From Albula goreensis (taxonomy: Eukaryota; Chordata; Actinopteri; Albuliformes; Albulidae): a DNA stretch of 64,000 nt. The first letter of the stretch is position 1. Each line of letters opens with the position of its first letter. Position numbers and translations under genes: made by a program. The stretch spans positions 31,522,936-31,586,935 of the forward strand of contig CM040747.1 of assembly GCA_022829145.1 (NCBI GenBank), read 5' to 3'. The notes beneath the pieces were generated by a model, which saw nothing but the letters and a program-made list of their open reading frames with translations, made no database searches and was not told where the DNA came from. Shown here in pieces: positions 12,942 to 23,576 of this stretch.

Positions 12942-15900
12942 GCTGATGATGTAACAAGACCCCCCATGTTAACCCACGATCATGGTTCTGGTGGTGCACA
13001 TGCATGTAATTACTCCATTGTAAAAGTCAATTGTCAATCAATCTTAATTGGCCCCAAATTGACTCCTTGATGGACGCCAGTACCTAATGAATTAGTCTGT
13101 GATTTCCCCAACATCGTCCTCCTGGCCCCACTATGTCTGGATTGCCTAGAAAGGCCGAAGGACAATTCTTAGTGCCATTACAAGCATGGCACAGCTACTG
13201 AGTCAGTTTCTGTGTGGTCACCCACATTATTACATTATCTACCATTAAAATGCCATTATTGGGATATATTACTTTGTATTATTATGTGTAATATTATATG
13301 TATGATGTAACATTATGATGGAGCATCGTGACTAGGTTTAAAGCTGACATATATTCCACCAGATGACCAGATCCATGACATCTTCCTGGACAGTAAGGCC
13401 ACGCCTTCTCCCTTATTGTATCAAAGATAGAATGCTGAAGGCTGATTACGAAAGAAGAATGTTTAAACATGGCTGGAAAACGTATACATAAATGTACATG
13501 GATGGACTCCAACCATGTCAGTATTATCAGGAGTAATTAAGTCTAAATAAGTCTAATTAAGAGCTAAAACGGCAGCGACTGTTACAGAGATCTGGGTTTG
13601 ATAGTCCGTGGAAAGGGCCGAGCAAACATGCCTTAGAATGACTGGAGGTGAGGAATATTCACGCTCAGGTGTAGCATGTAAGAGTTTTGGTATTCTCCTC
13701 TGCACGCCTTCTACATAGATGTGATTCTCGCTCCAGGAACTTATGTTATAGCTGACTTGGTCTTGCTCTGCATTTGTGAGATCAGTCAGAGCTTATCGTT
13801 CTTACTGAAGTTTGAACACAGCGCTGCCTATAGATGGCCAACATATAGCTGATGAGGGGCCAAATATAAACATGAAACAGGAAATAGCAATGCCCGCAGG
13901 TTCTGTAGTCAGTCAAGCTGAAAAGAAAGATCTAAATAAAGATAGCGGTGGAGCTAAAATAGATGTTTTTAGAAAATAGCTAAAACTTCAAGATATTGGC
14001 ATGGACTGGTTAAATACATATTTTACTTTAAGGGCTTTAACTATCAAAGAGCAATGGTAATTTTTATTCACATTCACTTAGAGTGGCATAAAGACATCAT
14101 TCAATCCTTTAGCTTTGCAGTTTGCCACTAATAACCTTGGACTAACAGTTAAACATTTTAGCCCCATCTAATTTTGGATTTGCTGACATTTCACACTCCC
14201 ACTCACTGCTTAAACAATTACACAAATACTATGCAATGAGATGCCTGGGTATTAGATTCATTTATTAGACTCATGTAAAAATATGGAAACTACACAAAGC
14301 TGAGACCATGGGGAATACATTATCTGTAGTTTACCATTTCGCCCTTGACGATGAATAACAAATGTAAGTTGGGGAGCGGAGGGAAAAAGGAGCATAATCA
14401 TGTAATCACAAAAAAAAAAAAAATTTCTGGAGCACAGCCATGGTATGTACTCAGAGTTCAAACAGCTCGCAAAAAAAATCTCAAGAAATGAAAAGAACAA
14501 GGGCAGCTCAAATAGCTGTGTCAGGTCTTACATGCATTCTCGAGAAGTTGGGGGTGTGAGCGATATGTTGCTCGACGTTAAGGACAAGGTATCTTCATCA
14601 TAATCATCATCATGGTGCAAAAATGAGCCCCATACTGTAACTTTTACTTAGCGGCATCTGCCCTCTGCCCTCTCACACAAAACTCATGAGTCTACTAACT
14701 CATATTAGCTGGATGTGCAGTTTTATACCTTACGCTATAACACTCAATTTGACTTTGTGCAAAACACAGCAGTATTTTACAGTATCCTGTACTGGACATG
14801 TTAATTTGTGGAAATGGCTCTAGCGAGTGAATATCTTGTTGTTCTTTTTGATGGCTCGCTTTCGGACATGCTGTACTTACTCTGGACCTAAAAGCCGCTC
14901 TTTTGAATATGCAGGGAGATGCGAGCTGTTTTCCCTGTTTCCCAACTGTCCTCGTACGAACCGCGCGCCGCTGCCAAAATCTCGGTTCAGTTTAGAGAAG
15001 CCATTCGGGTGCTGTGCCAGCATAGCCTTCCAGCAACACGTCCTCCAGCAAAAGAATGGTAAGTGCCAATGTTTCAATTAACCTTTGTCAGCGGGTAACT
15101 GTAAAACATGTGAACCTCATTGCGAGAGAGAGGACAGAGACGGAGAGAGACTGGGGGGCTCCGAGGGTGGGGGCGGCGTGCGCTTGTGATGTTTCGTAAG
15201 GTAAATCTTTTTTAGCAAAGGGAAAATTCCTGATTTCGGAGGGGGGGGTGGTTGCAGAAATAGCATTGTACGGAATATCCAGGGACAGCAGTATATACAG
15301 TATGCGCAGAGCAGATGGACACTGTGAGCATTTGTGGAGTGCAGTGCCCAGGGGTATCTCCATGGCACCATCGTCTGAAATGACACATGGCATCTGCTAA
15401 ACTTCTGTGACAGGCCGTTGAAGCCCTTTCGCGATTTTCTGTATTCCGATTGATTCCTCTTTTATTATTTGAGAGATGGAGAAACTGCCCCTAGAACCAA
15501 CACTGCCAAGGAAGGATACCAGGAACAAAGGCAGCCTAAAGCTCTGATGTAAAAGTGGATGAAACTCAACCCTCACCCCCAAACATACCCCCCCCCCCAC
15601 GAGTTTAATGTCTGTAAATAAAATTCTAAATGACAGTTATTCAGGCCAAGATGACTCCAGCATTGCTGGCAGAAGTTTGCTTCCCACTTCAACAGTGTTC
15701 TTTGCTGTATTCTCTCCATGGGGTGGATAACAACATAACCGCATATTTTCTGAAGGACGGAGAAGTGCTCTGGTGCTGCTCAGTGGCTGTGACTACATTT
15801 TTGAACTCTTTTTTTGAACATTCTTCTCTGTTGTTGTTTGTTAAGGGGTGAACTCCCATTCATTGCTGTGGCAGCCACTCACTGAGTAACTGGGTGAATG

Positions 15901-18900
15901 AATGAGAGAGATTCTTGAGTGTGAGAGTGAATTAATGAATGACTGAATAAGGGAGGGTGAGTAAACGAGAGAATGATTAGGTGGTGCATGTTTAGGGTAC
16001 AGCCGTGCGTCCTGGCTACCATTGGAGGCCGAGCCTGGTCAGGGAAAACAGGAGGTACACCAGTACCACCAAGTCATCAGTCTTCTCACTCTTTCGTGAC
16101 CTTCCATGACTGGCTAGGTGCCAACAGGGTTGCACACCGAACATATGTTGACAAATGCATTACTGCAGTAATACCTGATTAGCATCAAACCGGCGTTAAA
16201 AAGGCTGAACACTACATGAATCTGGGAGGTTTCTGGAGGAGTCATTTGCATGGCCATTGTGTTTCGGATAATAACGGCTCAATATTGTCACAGAAAGAGG
16301 GAAAATTGAACAAAAGTAAAGCATTACGAAGGGGCTGCTGCATCACATGACCTGTCAATGACCATCACATGACTTTCAGCACGCAAGGCTCCCGAGGCCC
16401 CCAGTTTTTTGAAAATTGACCGTGCCAGCCATCCTGCAGTATGCCGGTGCCTATTATGCATGAAGTGTACCCTGCGATACCTACACAGGCCCCACACTCA
16501 TCAGCAGAAATGCGTGCTAGTGTATCACCCTCTCAAACCGACAGAGGTTCCCACAGAGGGACGGTTCTGCCATCGGCCTTGCTGTTTTTCACCCTGTAAC
16601 CGGCTGATCGGCACGGCCACTGAGTCAGACTCTCAGCTGGTGCGGGCGGGAGGCGGACTCCCCTACCGCCCAGCAGAGTCACTATCGCACAATGAGGGCG
16701 GAATGACTTCTCCTCCCGAAGGAGAGGCCGCGCCACCCAGAGCTTCGCCCCACAGACAGGCAGCCACGGACGGCGCTTGGCAGGGTTACAGCTCAACGCC
16801 AGGCTACGCTAAAAAGACCAGCGGCTGAGCAGGACGAACGGCCTGGCAGCCGGATGTGCCGTGTCACTCGGCGTCCAAAAACCACATCCTAAATGCAACG
16901 CAGCCGTTACTCATAGCCCACTTCATCTTGCCCTGCGAACGCCTTCATCTCTGTAACCATTGTTTTATTTCTCCACCCGATTGCAATTCCGGGCTCTGAT
17001 TGGCTAATACCACCCATGGTTGGTATGTGGCTCCCTCCCAAACCAAATGAGATGCAAAGACATTGACCTGGTCTCAAATGTGAAAGGATCATGGGGAGCA
17101 TTACATGTTTTCAGGGTCATGCCAATAAATAAATTCCCACATCAACATGTCAAAATAAGAGTATTATTACAATGGCAAAACATTGAATTTATAGCATTTA
17201 AAAAAAAAAAAACTCTGGCACAGTGGCAAGGATGACTGTTACACATGAACTCATTCTGCATGTAAGTTTCATTCTCTGTGTTTGTTCAGGGCATTTAGGG
17301 ACAGACGTACCTTCAGCATTAAGCAGGCAAAGACTCTTCAGTCTGCGGGTATATTCCTCTTCAAACCAACACAAAGTTTTGCACAGCCTCTTGTTTCAAG
17401 TTGATTTATTTATATCTTTTTTCCAGTTTCTCCCTGACTTCGGTTTTCACTGCTTTAGTGCTAACCTTTGACCCCTGCCCTAAGAGGTACTGTTTTGACA
17501 GTGATGTTGAGTCAGTCACCCCAAAGCTCTTATAGCCCAAAGATCCTGTTACTACTTAGGCTTCATCACAAATTCTTGAACGACCAGAACCTTCACTGTA
17601 GTTTAGCAACTATCACTTTTGACACCTTGAAAACAAATTTCCCTTTTCCTTCCTTCACTAATTTCAATATAAGCTGATATTTAATATAATAGTGAATCAT
17701 GTATTTCAAATCACATTGACCATTGTATATTTGATTCATTAAAATATAACAACACTCTTTGGAATGAAAACCTTGAACAGAGGAATGTACTTTTCCAACA
17801 GCAACACGATATCACCAAAAAATTGATTCACCACTCTCCGGGACTTCCTGCATTCTCGACACATTGCAAATCTTCCCTTTCCCAAAGCCACGTAACAAAA
17901 AGCTGCTCAGGTTACACACCTCGGGCTACGCAATGACGCATTAGTCAAGTATGTCCTTCGTCTGTGACACCTTTAGCAATCAAAAGAGCCATTCATCACA
18001 TTTAATTAGGCATAATTAATGACTCAGCAGATACAAATAGCTAGGTAGCTAGCTGAACGCATTTCAAGGAGTAGCTGTAATCTGAATGAGCTGGTTCTAG
18101 GCAGTTTGCCAAGTGCTGAGGCACAAAGTCCCGGCATGTGAATGAAACAGTGGAAAACGTATTGAGCATCGTGTGTTGTCATGGTAGCCCTGCCTGAGAT
18201 GAGCGTTCACTAAGGCTGGTGGCTAAGGTACGACGTTTTTTTTAATACTATGCGTACTCTTCCAAGTACATTCAGGATATGCATGGAGACATTGCTTCTT
18301 GTTCACTGTTTTCACTTTTTTAAAATATACGTGTAACTCAATAAATCATATTCACAGATAAAAAATGAGAGATTTCCTTTAAAAATTGTACATTTCAGAC
18401 CATCCTGTTGATGATTCACCTCATGTAGAGTAGTTACTAATTGCGTAACGTTTTTTTCTGATGACAATCTATGAAGAATTCAGGTGAGTTTTTGGTCAAA
18501 CACATATTTCAGAATGTCACGGTAGGTCATTCAAATGTAACCTGCGATACCATTGCATAGGCTAGGTTAAGAGTATCTCAATTGATGTGAAATAATAGCA
18601 ATAAACCAGCCTAAGTGCTTGATAAATCGCATTATAAATCTGGATATAATGCGTGCTAAATCTCTTATTGTTTACTGAGATTTTAATTAATGAATGCGAA
18701 TAGGATTTGTGAATTGTGAATGATGGCTGGTTTCAGATTATGAGGAGAACTGCTGTAATTTTATCATTCTGAAAATGCTGAAAGTAGCTCGTATTTGTAG
18801 CTATATACTGTACGAAGATCCTGAAATAAATGTGCTTTATGCAAAAGACAAATATTTCAGAAAATCGTAACTGGCACAGCTATATACAGTGTATTTTTGT

Positions 18901-19685
18901 TTTTGTAGTATACAGTGGAGTTTACCAAATAAATAAACTATGGTAGACATTGTGATATATTTTTGGATTTTTAATCTTGATAGAGTGGTATTGTGGGCTA
19001 CAATAATTCTTTAAAGGCAATAATTAAGATTTGTTAATCCACAAATATATCTTTTAACCCAACAGATGCCTTCGCCTTGCAGATTTTAGGCTATTATACA
19101 ATGCGCAGGTTTGTTTGCTGAAAGATTAACGCACCTGTGTCAATTAATTTTTTTAATAACCCATGCATACCGAAGTGGTAGATTTAGGAGACGGATTAAG
19201 GATCCAGGTATCACCACAGTCATTTGCAGTGTGCGAAAGGCCTACTTAACCATACAGTTTTAGCCATAAACTTTTGTCATAATCATTATTATTTTGTCAT
19301 TGTCACCAAATAAACAGTTCTAAAAGATCCCAAGGTTAATTTGCCCATACGAACAAAGCGTAGTAGTAATAACTTCAAATAAATGTAGTGAACCTAAAGA
19401 ATGAATTGTATTTTGTGCAAACTCCAAAAGACCATGTTCCTTGTAGGCACGGGCGCCTCCAAGTGGACATCATTTGTTAATTCCTAAAAGTATTCATTTT
19501 TTATTTCCTCTTTAAAAGGTCGTTCACATTCTGCAATATACTGATTACGGCAGGTGCTGCTTATTTGTGTTTATTAAGTCTGTGCCGAAGATAATTCAGA
19601 ACAGCTTGCTTTTCCTTACTCATACAACTTCATTTGACCTGCAGAGAACTACAACTATGAATACACTTAAGCTTCCGTGTGAGTG

Positions 19686-19686
<1 letters not shown>

Positions 19687-19762
<76 letters not shown>
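19687..19762 (+). repeat. compound (GT)n(GA)n microsatellite upstream of dio3
   Basis: A pure GT run passes directly into a pure GA run of about 22 units, ending 400 bp before the dio3 start codon. A short CT run at about 19998-20010 is its nearest complement. GA runs can form H-DNA and bind GAGA-type factors; any role here is inference. Confidence 0.95.
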
Positions 19763-19766
<4 letters not shown>

Positions 19767-20043
19767 GTGGAGTAAAGAAGCGCTTGCCTTTTACCTCTGC
19801 ATATAAAATTCAGCTAATTTGCTATCATTTACTAGCCTATCGATCTGTGAACGTAATATATTTATATAAATACGTGTGTAACAGTATGCATGTACCGTTT
19901 ATATTACGCATTTCACATTATGATATAAAAATGATAGTATTCCAGCCCCCTTGAAGTCATAGTAAAGACATAAAAAAACACCGGGTGCCCCTGGTTTCTC
20001 TCTCTCTCTCATATCCTGCACACAGGAGTTGACAGAAGGTAAT

Positions 20044-20112
20044 CCCCGCCATGTGATGGGGCGGCACTGGTTTGGAGGCGGGGTATTCCTCATTCAAGTA
20101 GTCCTATAAAAA
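20044..20112 (+). promoter_or_regulatory. dio3: dio3 core promoter: three GC boxes and a TATA box
   Basis: Three Sp1-type GC boxes lie within 40 bp: CCCCGCC at 20044-20050, GGGGCGG at 20058-20064 and GGCGGGG at 20077-20083. A TATA box (TATAAAAA) follows at 20105-20112. A start of transcription near 20135-20140 is inferred, leaving a 5' UTR of only about 25 nt. Mammalian DIO3 promoters are also TATA plus GC-box driven, so the arrangement is consistent with the gene call. Confidence 0.7.
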
Positions 20113-20162
20113 GGAACTCTAACACAGGGTATAAAGACAGCACTGATTAAGGCAGAGCGTAA

Positions 20163-21008
20163 ATGGACCAGCAAACACTGTTGGGCAGAAAAATGGTGGC
20201 CGAGATGCAGCAATCTGCCGGTGCGCAAACTGTTAAGGCGCTGAAAAACGCAGCTGTCAGCCTCGTTCTCTTACCCCGCTTTCTAGTCGCTGCGCTCGTC
20301 CTGTGGTTTCTAGATTTTCTCTGCGTAAGAAGGAGGGTGTTGCTCAAAATGAGGGAGTCCGAAGGGGGTCCCGACGATCCCCCTGTCTGCATCTCCGACT
20401 CCAATAAAATGTTCAGCCTCGAGTCGCTCAAGGCTGTGTGGCATGGTCAGAAATTGGACTTCTTCAAATCGGCGCATCTCGGATACGTAGCGCCCAACAC
20501 CGAAGTAGTGCAGCTCAAGGAGCAGAAGAGGGTCCGGATACTTGACTACGCAAAAGGAAAAAGACCTCTGATCCTGAACTTTGGGAGTTGTTCCTGACCT
20601 CCGTTCATGACACGTCTGTCGGCATTCCAGCGAGTGGCTAGCCAATACGCTGATATCGCAGACTCACTTCTTGTGTACATTGAGGAAGCGCATCCGTCAG
20701 ACGGATGGGCGAGCTCTGATGCTCCCTACCAGATCCCGAAACACCGATGCCTGAAGGACAGACTGAAAGCAGCTGAGCTGTTGAATCTGGAGGTCCCCGG
20801 ATGCCTCGTAGTAGCTGACACCATGGAGAACTCTTCTAATGCCGCGTATGGAGCGTATTTTGAGAGACTTTACATACTCAAAGAGGAGAAGATTGTATAT
20901 CAGGGCGGCAGAGGTCCGGAGGGCTACAGTATTTCTGAGCTTAGGAGCTGGCTTGATCAATATCGGAACAGTCTGGAGAACTCCGTTACCGTGGTAATTC
21001 ACGTGTAG
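20163..21008 (+). CDS. dio3: type 3 iodothyronine deiodinase (selenoprotein), complete, single exon
   Basis: The product removes an inner-ring iodine from T4 and T3, inactivating thyroid hormone; the family enzyme is a membrane-anchored homodimer with a thioredoxin-like fold. Seen: 281 codons in one exon, with TGA at codon 145 inside the deiodinase core (NFGSCS-U-PPFM), which is selenocysteine by family knowledge. A hydrophobic anchor covers about residues 31-52 ([20 protein letters not shown]), followed by a basic stop-transfer patch. Type-3 landmarks include DDPP(V)C near residue 74, [25 protein letters not shown] after Sec, [14 protein letters not shown] and YQGGRGP. Length and lack of introns match vertebrate DIO3 and separate it from multi-exon DIO1/DIO2. 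The first ATG is used; a second in-frame Met at codon 11 is possible. A TATA box lies 58 bp upstream. A SECIS element must exist in the 3' UTR but I could not place it by eye. Whether it is the a or b fish copy is unknown. Confidence 0.97.
20595..20597 (+). other. dio3: in-frame TGA selenocysteine codon of dio3
   Basis: The TGA is in frame with both the upstream 144 codons and the downstream 136 codons. It sits in the Ser-Cys-Ser-Sec-Pro-Pro-Phe-Met active-site core. Human DIO3 has Thr rather than Ser just before Sec; this is a mild, tolerated difference. A standard ORF caller would split the gene here into two ORFs. Confidence 0.96.
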
Positions 21009-21219
21009 CTCAATTAAGTAGAGTACAGCTGTTCGTGATGAATAAGCTTTCGTCACTAGAACTTTTACGTTGAGATACCAGTTACCAAGTGTACATTGTG
21101 AATATGCGTTGTGGCCATTGTTCTGTGTGTCCGTGCACATACATGAAAGCGTCTCACTGTCCACATGGCTATTGCCGTCTATTCTAGTGTTGTTGTGAAG
21201 TTCGGTTTTTCAAGGGTTG

Positions 21220-21225
21220 AATAAA
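21220..21225 (+). terminator. dio3: proximal poly(A) signal of dio3
   Basis: AATAAA lies 212 nt after the dio3 stop. If used, the SECIS must lie within 21009-21219. The best UGA/UGA pair there (near 21152 and 21199) gives only a broken helix and lacks the unpaired AA, so it is not convincing. Confidence 0.45.
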
Positions 21226-21349
21226 CCAGAAAACTGATACTGATGTAATTTGATACTAGAGCATTCGGTGATAAAGAAAATATCCTCAATGATCAATGGC
21301 AAAAAAAGTTTTGTAAATTATGCATACTTTATATCAAAGATAATTTTAT

Positions 21350-21355
21350 AATAAA
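21350..21355 (+). terminator. dio3: distal poly(A) signal candidate of dio3
   Basis: A second AATAAA lies 342 nt after the stop in AT-rich sequence. Use of this site would enlarge the 3' UTR available for the SECIS. Only the hexamer supports it. Confidence 0.3.
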
Positions 21356-21597
21356 ATATTATGCACATTGTTTTGTTCAGTTTTTCAGAATTGCCAAGAC
21401 TTGTGAGTTATGTCTTCGCTTTCTGTTGCATGTACTCGTTCTAGGAAATTGATTATGTTTCATTTTGAGGACATGTCTGGAGACTAACACACTGTAGATG
21501 GACGGAGCGCGCACCAATGCGATTCTATTGGTTAACTAGATATACAGTTTCAGAAGAAACTCCGTTTGCTTGCCGAGGGCTTGAAGAGTAAGATTAA

Positions 21598-21671
21598 AAC
21601 TGTATCTACTAGAAGTTTTAATATAGCCTGGTATATACTATCGTATATTGAAACTTCCAGTAGATACAGTT
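21598..21671. repeat. 74-nt hairpin, 28-bp arms
   Basis: The left arm 21598-21625 and right arm 21644-21671 are inverted copies with 26 of 28 positions paired and an 18-nt loop. It lies 590 bp after the dio3 stop. Size and loop resemble a microRNA precursor, but it could equally be a tiny fold-back MITE; no known miRNA seed was recognised. Confidence 0.85.
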
Positions 21672-22906
21672 AGCACTGAAGTAGTAGCAGCAGGAGTAGC
21701 AGAAGCAGTCAAAGAACAGCACAAATTTCTGTTCAAATCATGAATTAGTCGTTTATGATCATTATACCTGAACAGCTCTGCATGGTCATCATATCTGCTA
21801 GGCTACAGTACCATACCTCTCCACGATACATTTTAATATCTGTTGGCTACAAGACGGCATTAATATAAACAGCAGTGTTTATCTTGTTTATCTAACTAGC
21901 ATTAGTTGTTTGCTAGCAAAAAGGCAAAACAGCTAGCTAACCTGTATTCTGACAATAACATTACTTCGGTAACTGCTCACTTAATAGATAACATAGAGGC
22001 ACAGTATGTATTATCGTAGTATTAGCAGCAGTGGTACTAGCAGTAGTCAAGGAGAACTGACAGTAGAATTGTCTTGAATCCTACAGAGAGTTACTGTTGC
22101 CCTGCAGATTGGTTCCACAAATTGTTTGATTAACTTCTTAACAACAATTTGCATATTTAAGTTACAATTATCATCTTACATAATAATTAACCACTTAAAT
22201 ATATCTTTTACATCTATATATATGTACGGCATTCAGGAGTCCTCTGTTCTTCGTCCTCTGCTATTATTGTTCAGAGAGGTAATGTTAATCTCATAAGACG
22301 TAACAAACCATAACTTGATTCAGAGCTAAATTTATTAAATCCTATTTGCCAAACAGATGATGCACAATTACACCGCACATATGTTACACAATGCGTTTTA
22401 TACAACAGTTAGTTCCAATCGCACATTGTGATTCCCCAGGCAAATTCCATTACTGCAGTATAACATCATTCGGACCTCATCAAAGTTATTTCAAAATGTG
22501 AGGTCCAGTAAGGTAGTGAACTGGCAAGCATGCAGTAATCTTTGGATAATGTTATTTTGTCAACTACCTTAGAATGATTTGAAAGTGGATCATAAGTAGG
22601 ACTACTAGTGGTGAAGTGGTATTACGTAAAAGTAACATTACATGTGATAATTGTTGCTTAGTATCACTAATTTTAGTTTGTTAGAATGCTCAGTATCACA
22701 CTGATATTACGTCAATGGACACCGTTTTTTAAAGCTTTATGGCTTAGAAAAAACAAGCAACCTGGCAAATACAGTCAAGTTTCCAAATTTGGTATGTCTA
22801 GCTTTAGAAGTAGATAATACTTTGGAGTACAACCTGCTGAAGTAGTTCATATAATTCAGATAGGCCTAGTGATACCTTAAATCCGTTTGTGAGCCTAGCA
22901 GGTGAG
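21672..22906. other. dio3 downstream flank
   Basis: AT-rich, with GCAG/TAG-rich phrases near 21.68 and 22.02 kb. Nothing coding was recognised. Confidence 0.6.
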
Positions 22907-23576
22907 TATTGTTAAAATGGGACAACTGGCAATATGGGACGGTTAAACTTAGCAGTTAATATATTTTAATGTGCACAAAAACATCATCCCAAACCAGTAC
23001 AGTGCTTATGCATTTCTAAAAATGTATCTGAAAAAAAAAAAAAAAAAAAAGTCACATTGGTGCAATGTCATCAAAGTGGGCGTGGCATCGTATGCTGTGA
23101 CAGTTGACACCAATATCACAATGGTAAGCGAAATGACAGCGTTCAGAGGTAAAAATTGTTCAGGACAAATTCTTATCATTTTATTCCAATATATTTTGTA
23201 ATGGGATGTAATTGTGAATCAAAATTACTATATATCAATTTTATGCTCCTCTCACCTTTTTAGAAAATAAGCATTTTGATAGTGTCCCATTTTGCCAATC
23301 GCCTACCGTTACAATGGGACACCCTGTTACTGTCAAAATGGGACACTGGTCTAAGTCATTCTAATAGACAAATAATGTTTTTGCATTCTGTCTTGATAGA
23401 AATCTTTGTAGCTGGATCAAATGTCAATTCTCTTAAATCTGCTATCAGCTAGCTTGCTGGAGCTACGCTAACAAGAGCTAGCATAGCTGTGTTTTACAGC
23501 TACGCCAGCAGCTTCCACACCAATAAAAACTCTAGCTAGCTATATATTTTACATGCTCTCCCTAAATAAATAAGTA

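Larger units (their letters stand above)
7180..19686. other. intergenic stretch upstream of dio3
   Basis: No gene recognised. It holds one SINE head (12.87 kb), a 22-bp duplication (9.43 kb), G/C-rich patches around 8.9-9.6 and 16.5-16.9 kb, and low-complexity GAAT-like sequence near 15.9 kb. A GTAAGT-like donor after an open stretch at 14.83-15.06 kb is noted but not supported as an exon. Confidence 0.65.

Noticed and set aside
14827-15062. Open stretch ending in a GTAAGTG donor, possible exon
   Set aside because: No recognisable protein family, no matching acceptor, and the antisense frame is equally open.
20310-20645. Antisense ORFs across dio3
   Set aside because: Shadow frames of a conserved coding exon, with no family resemblance.
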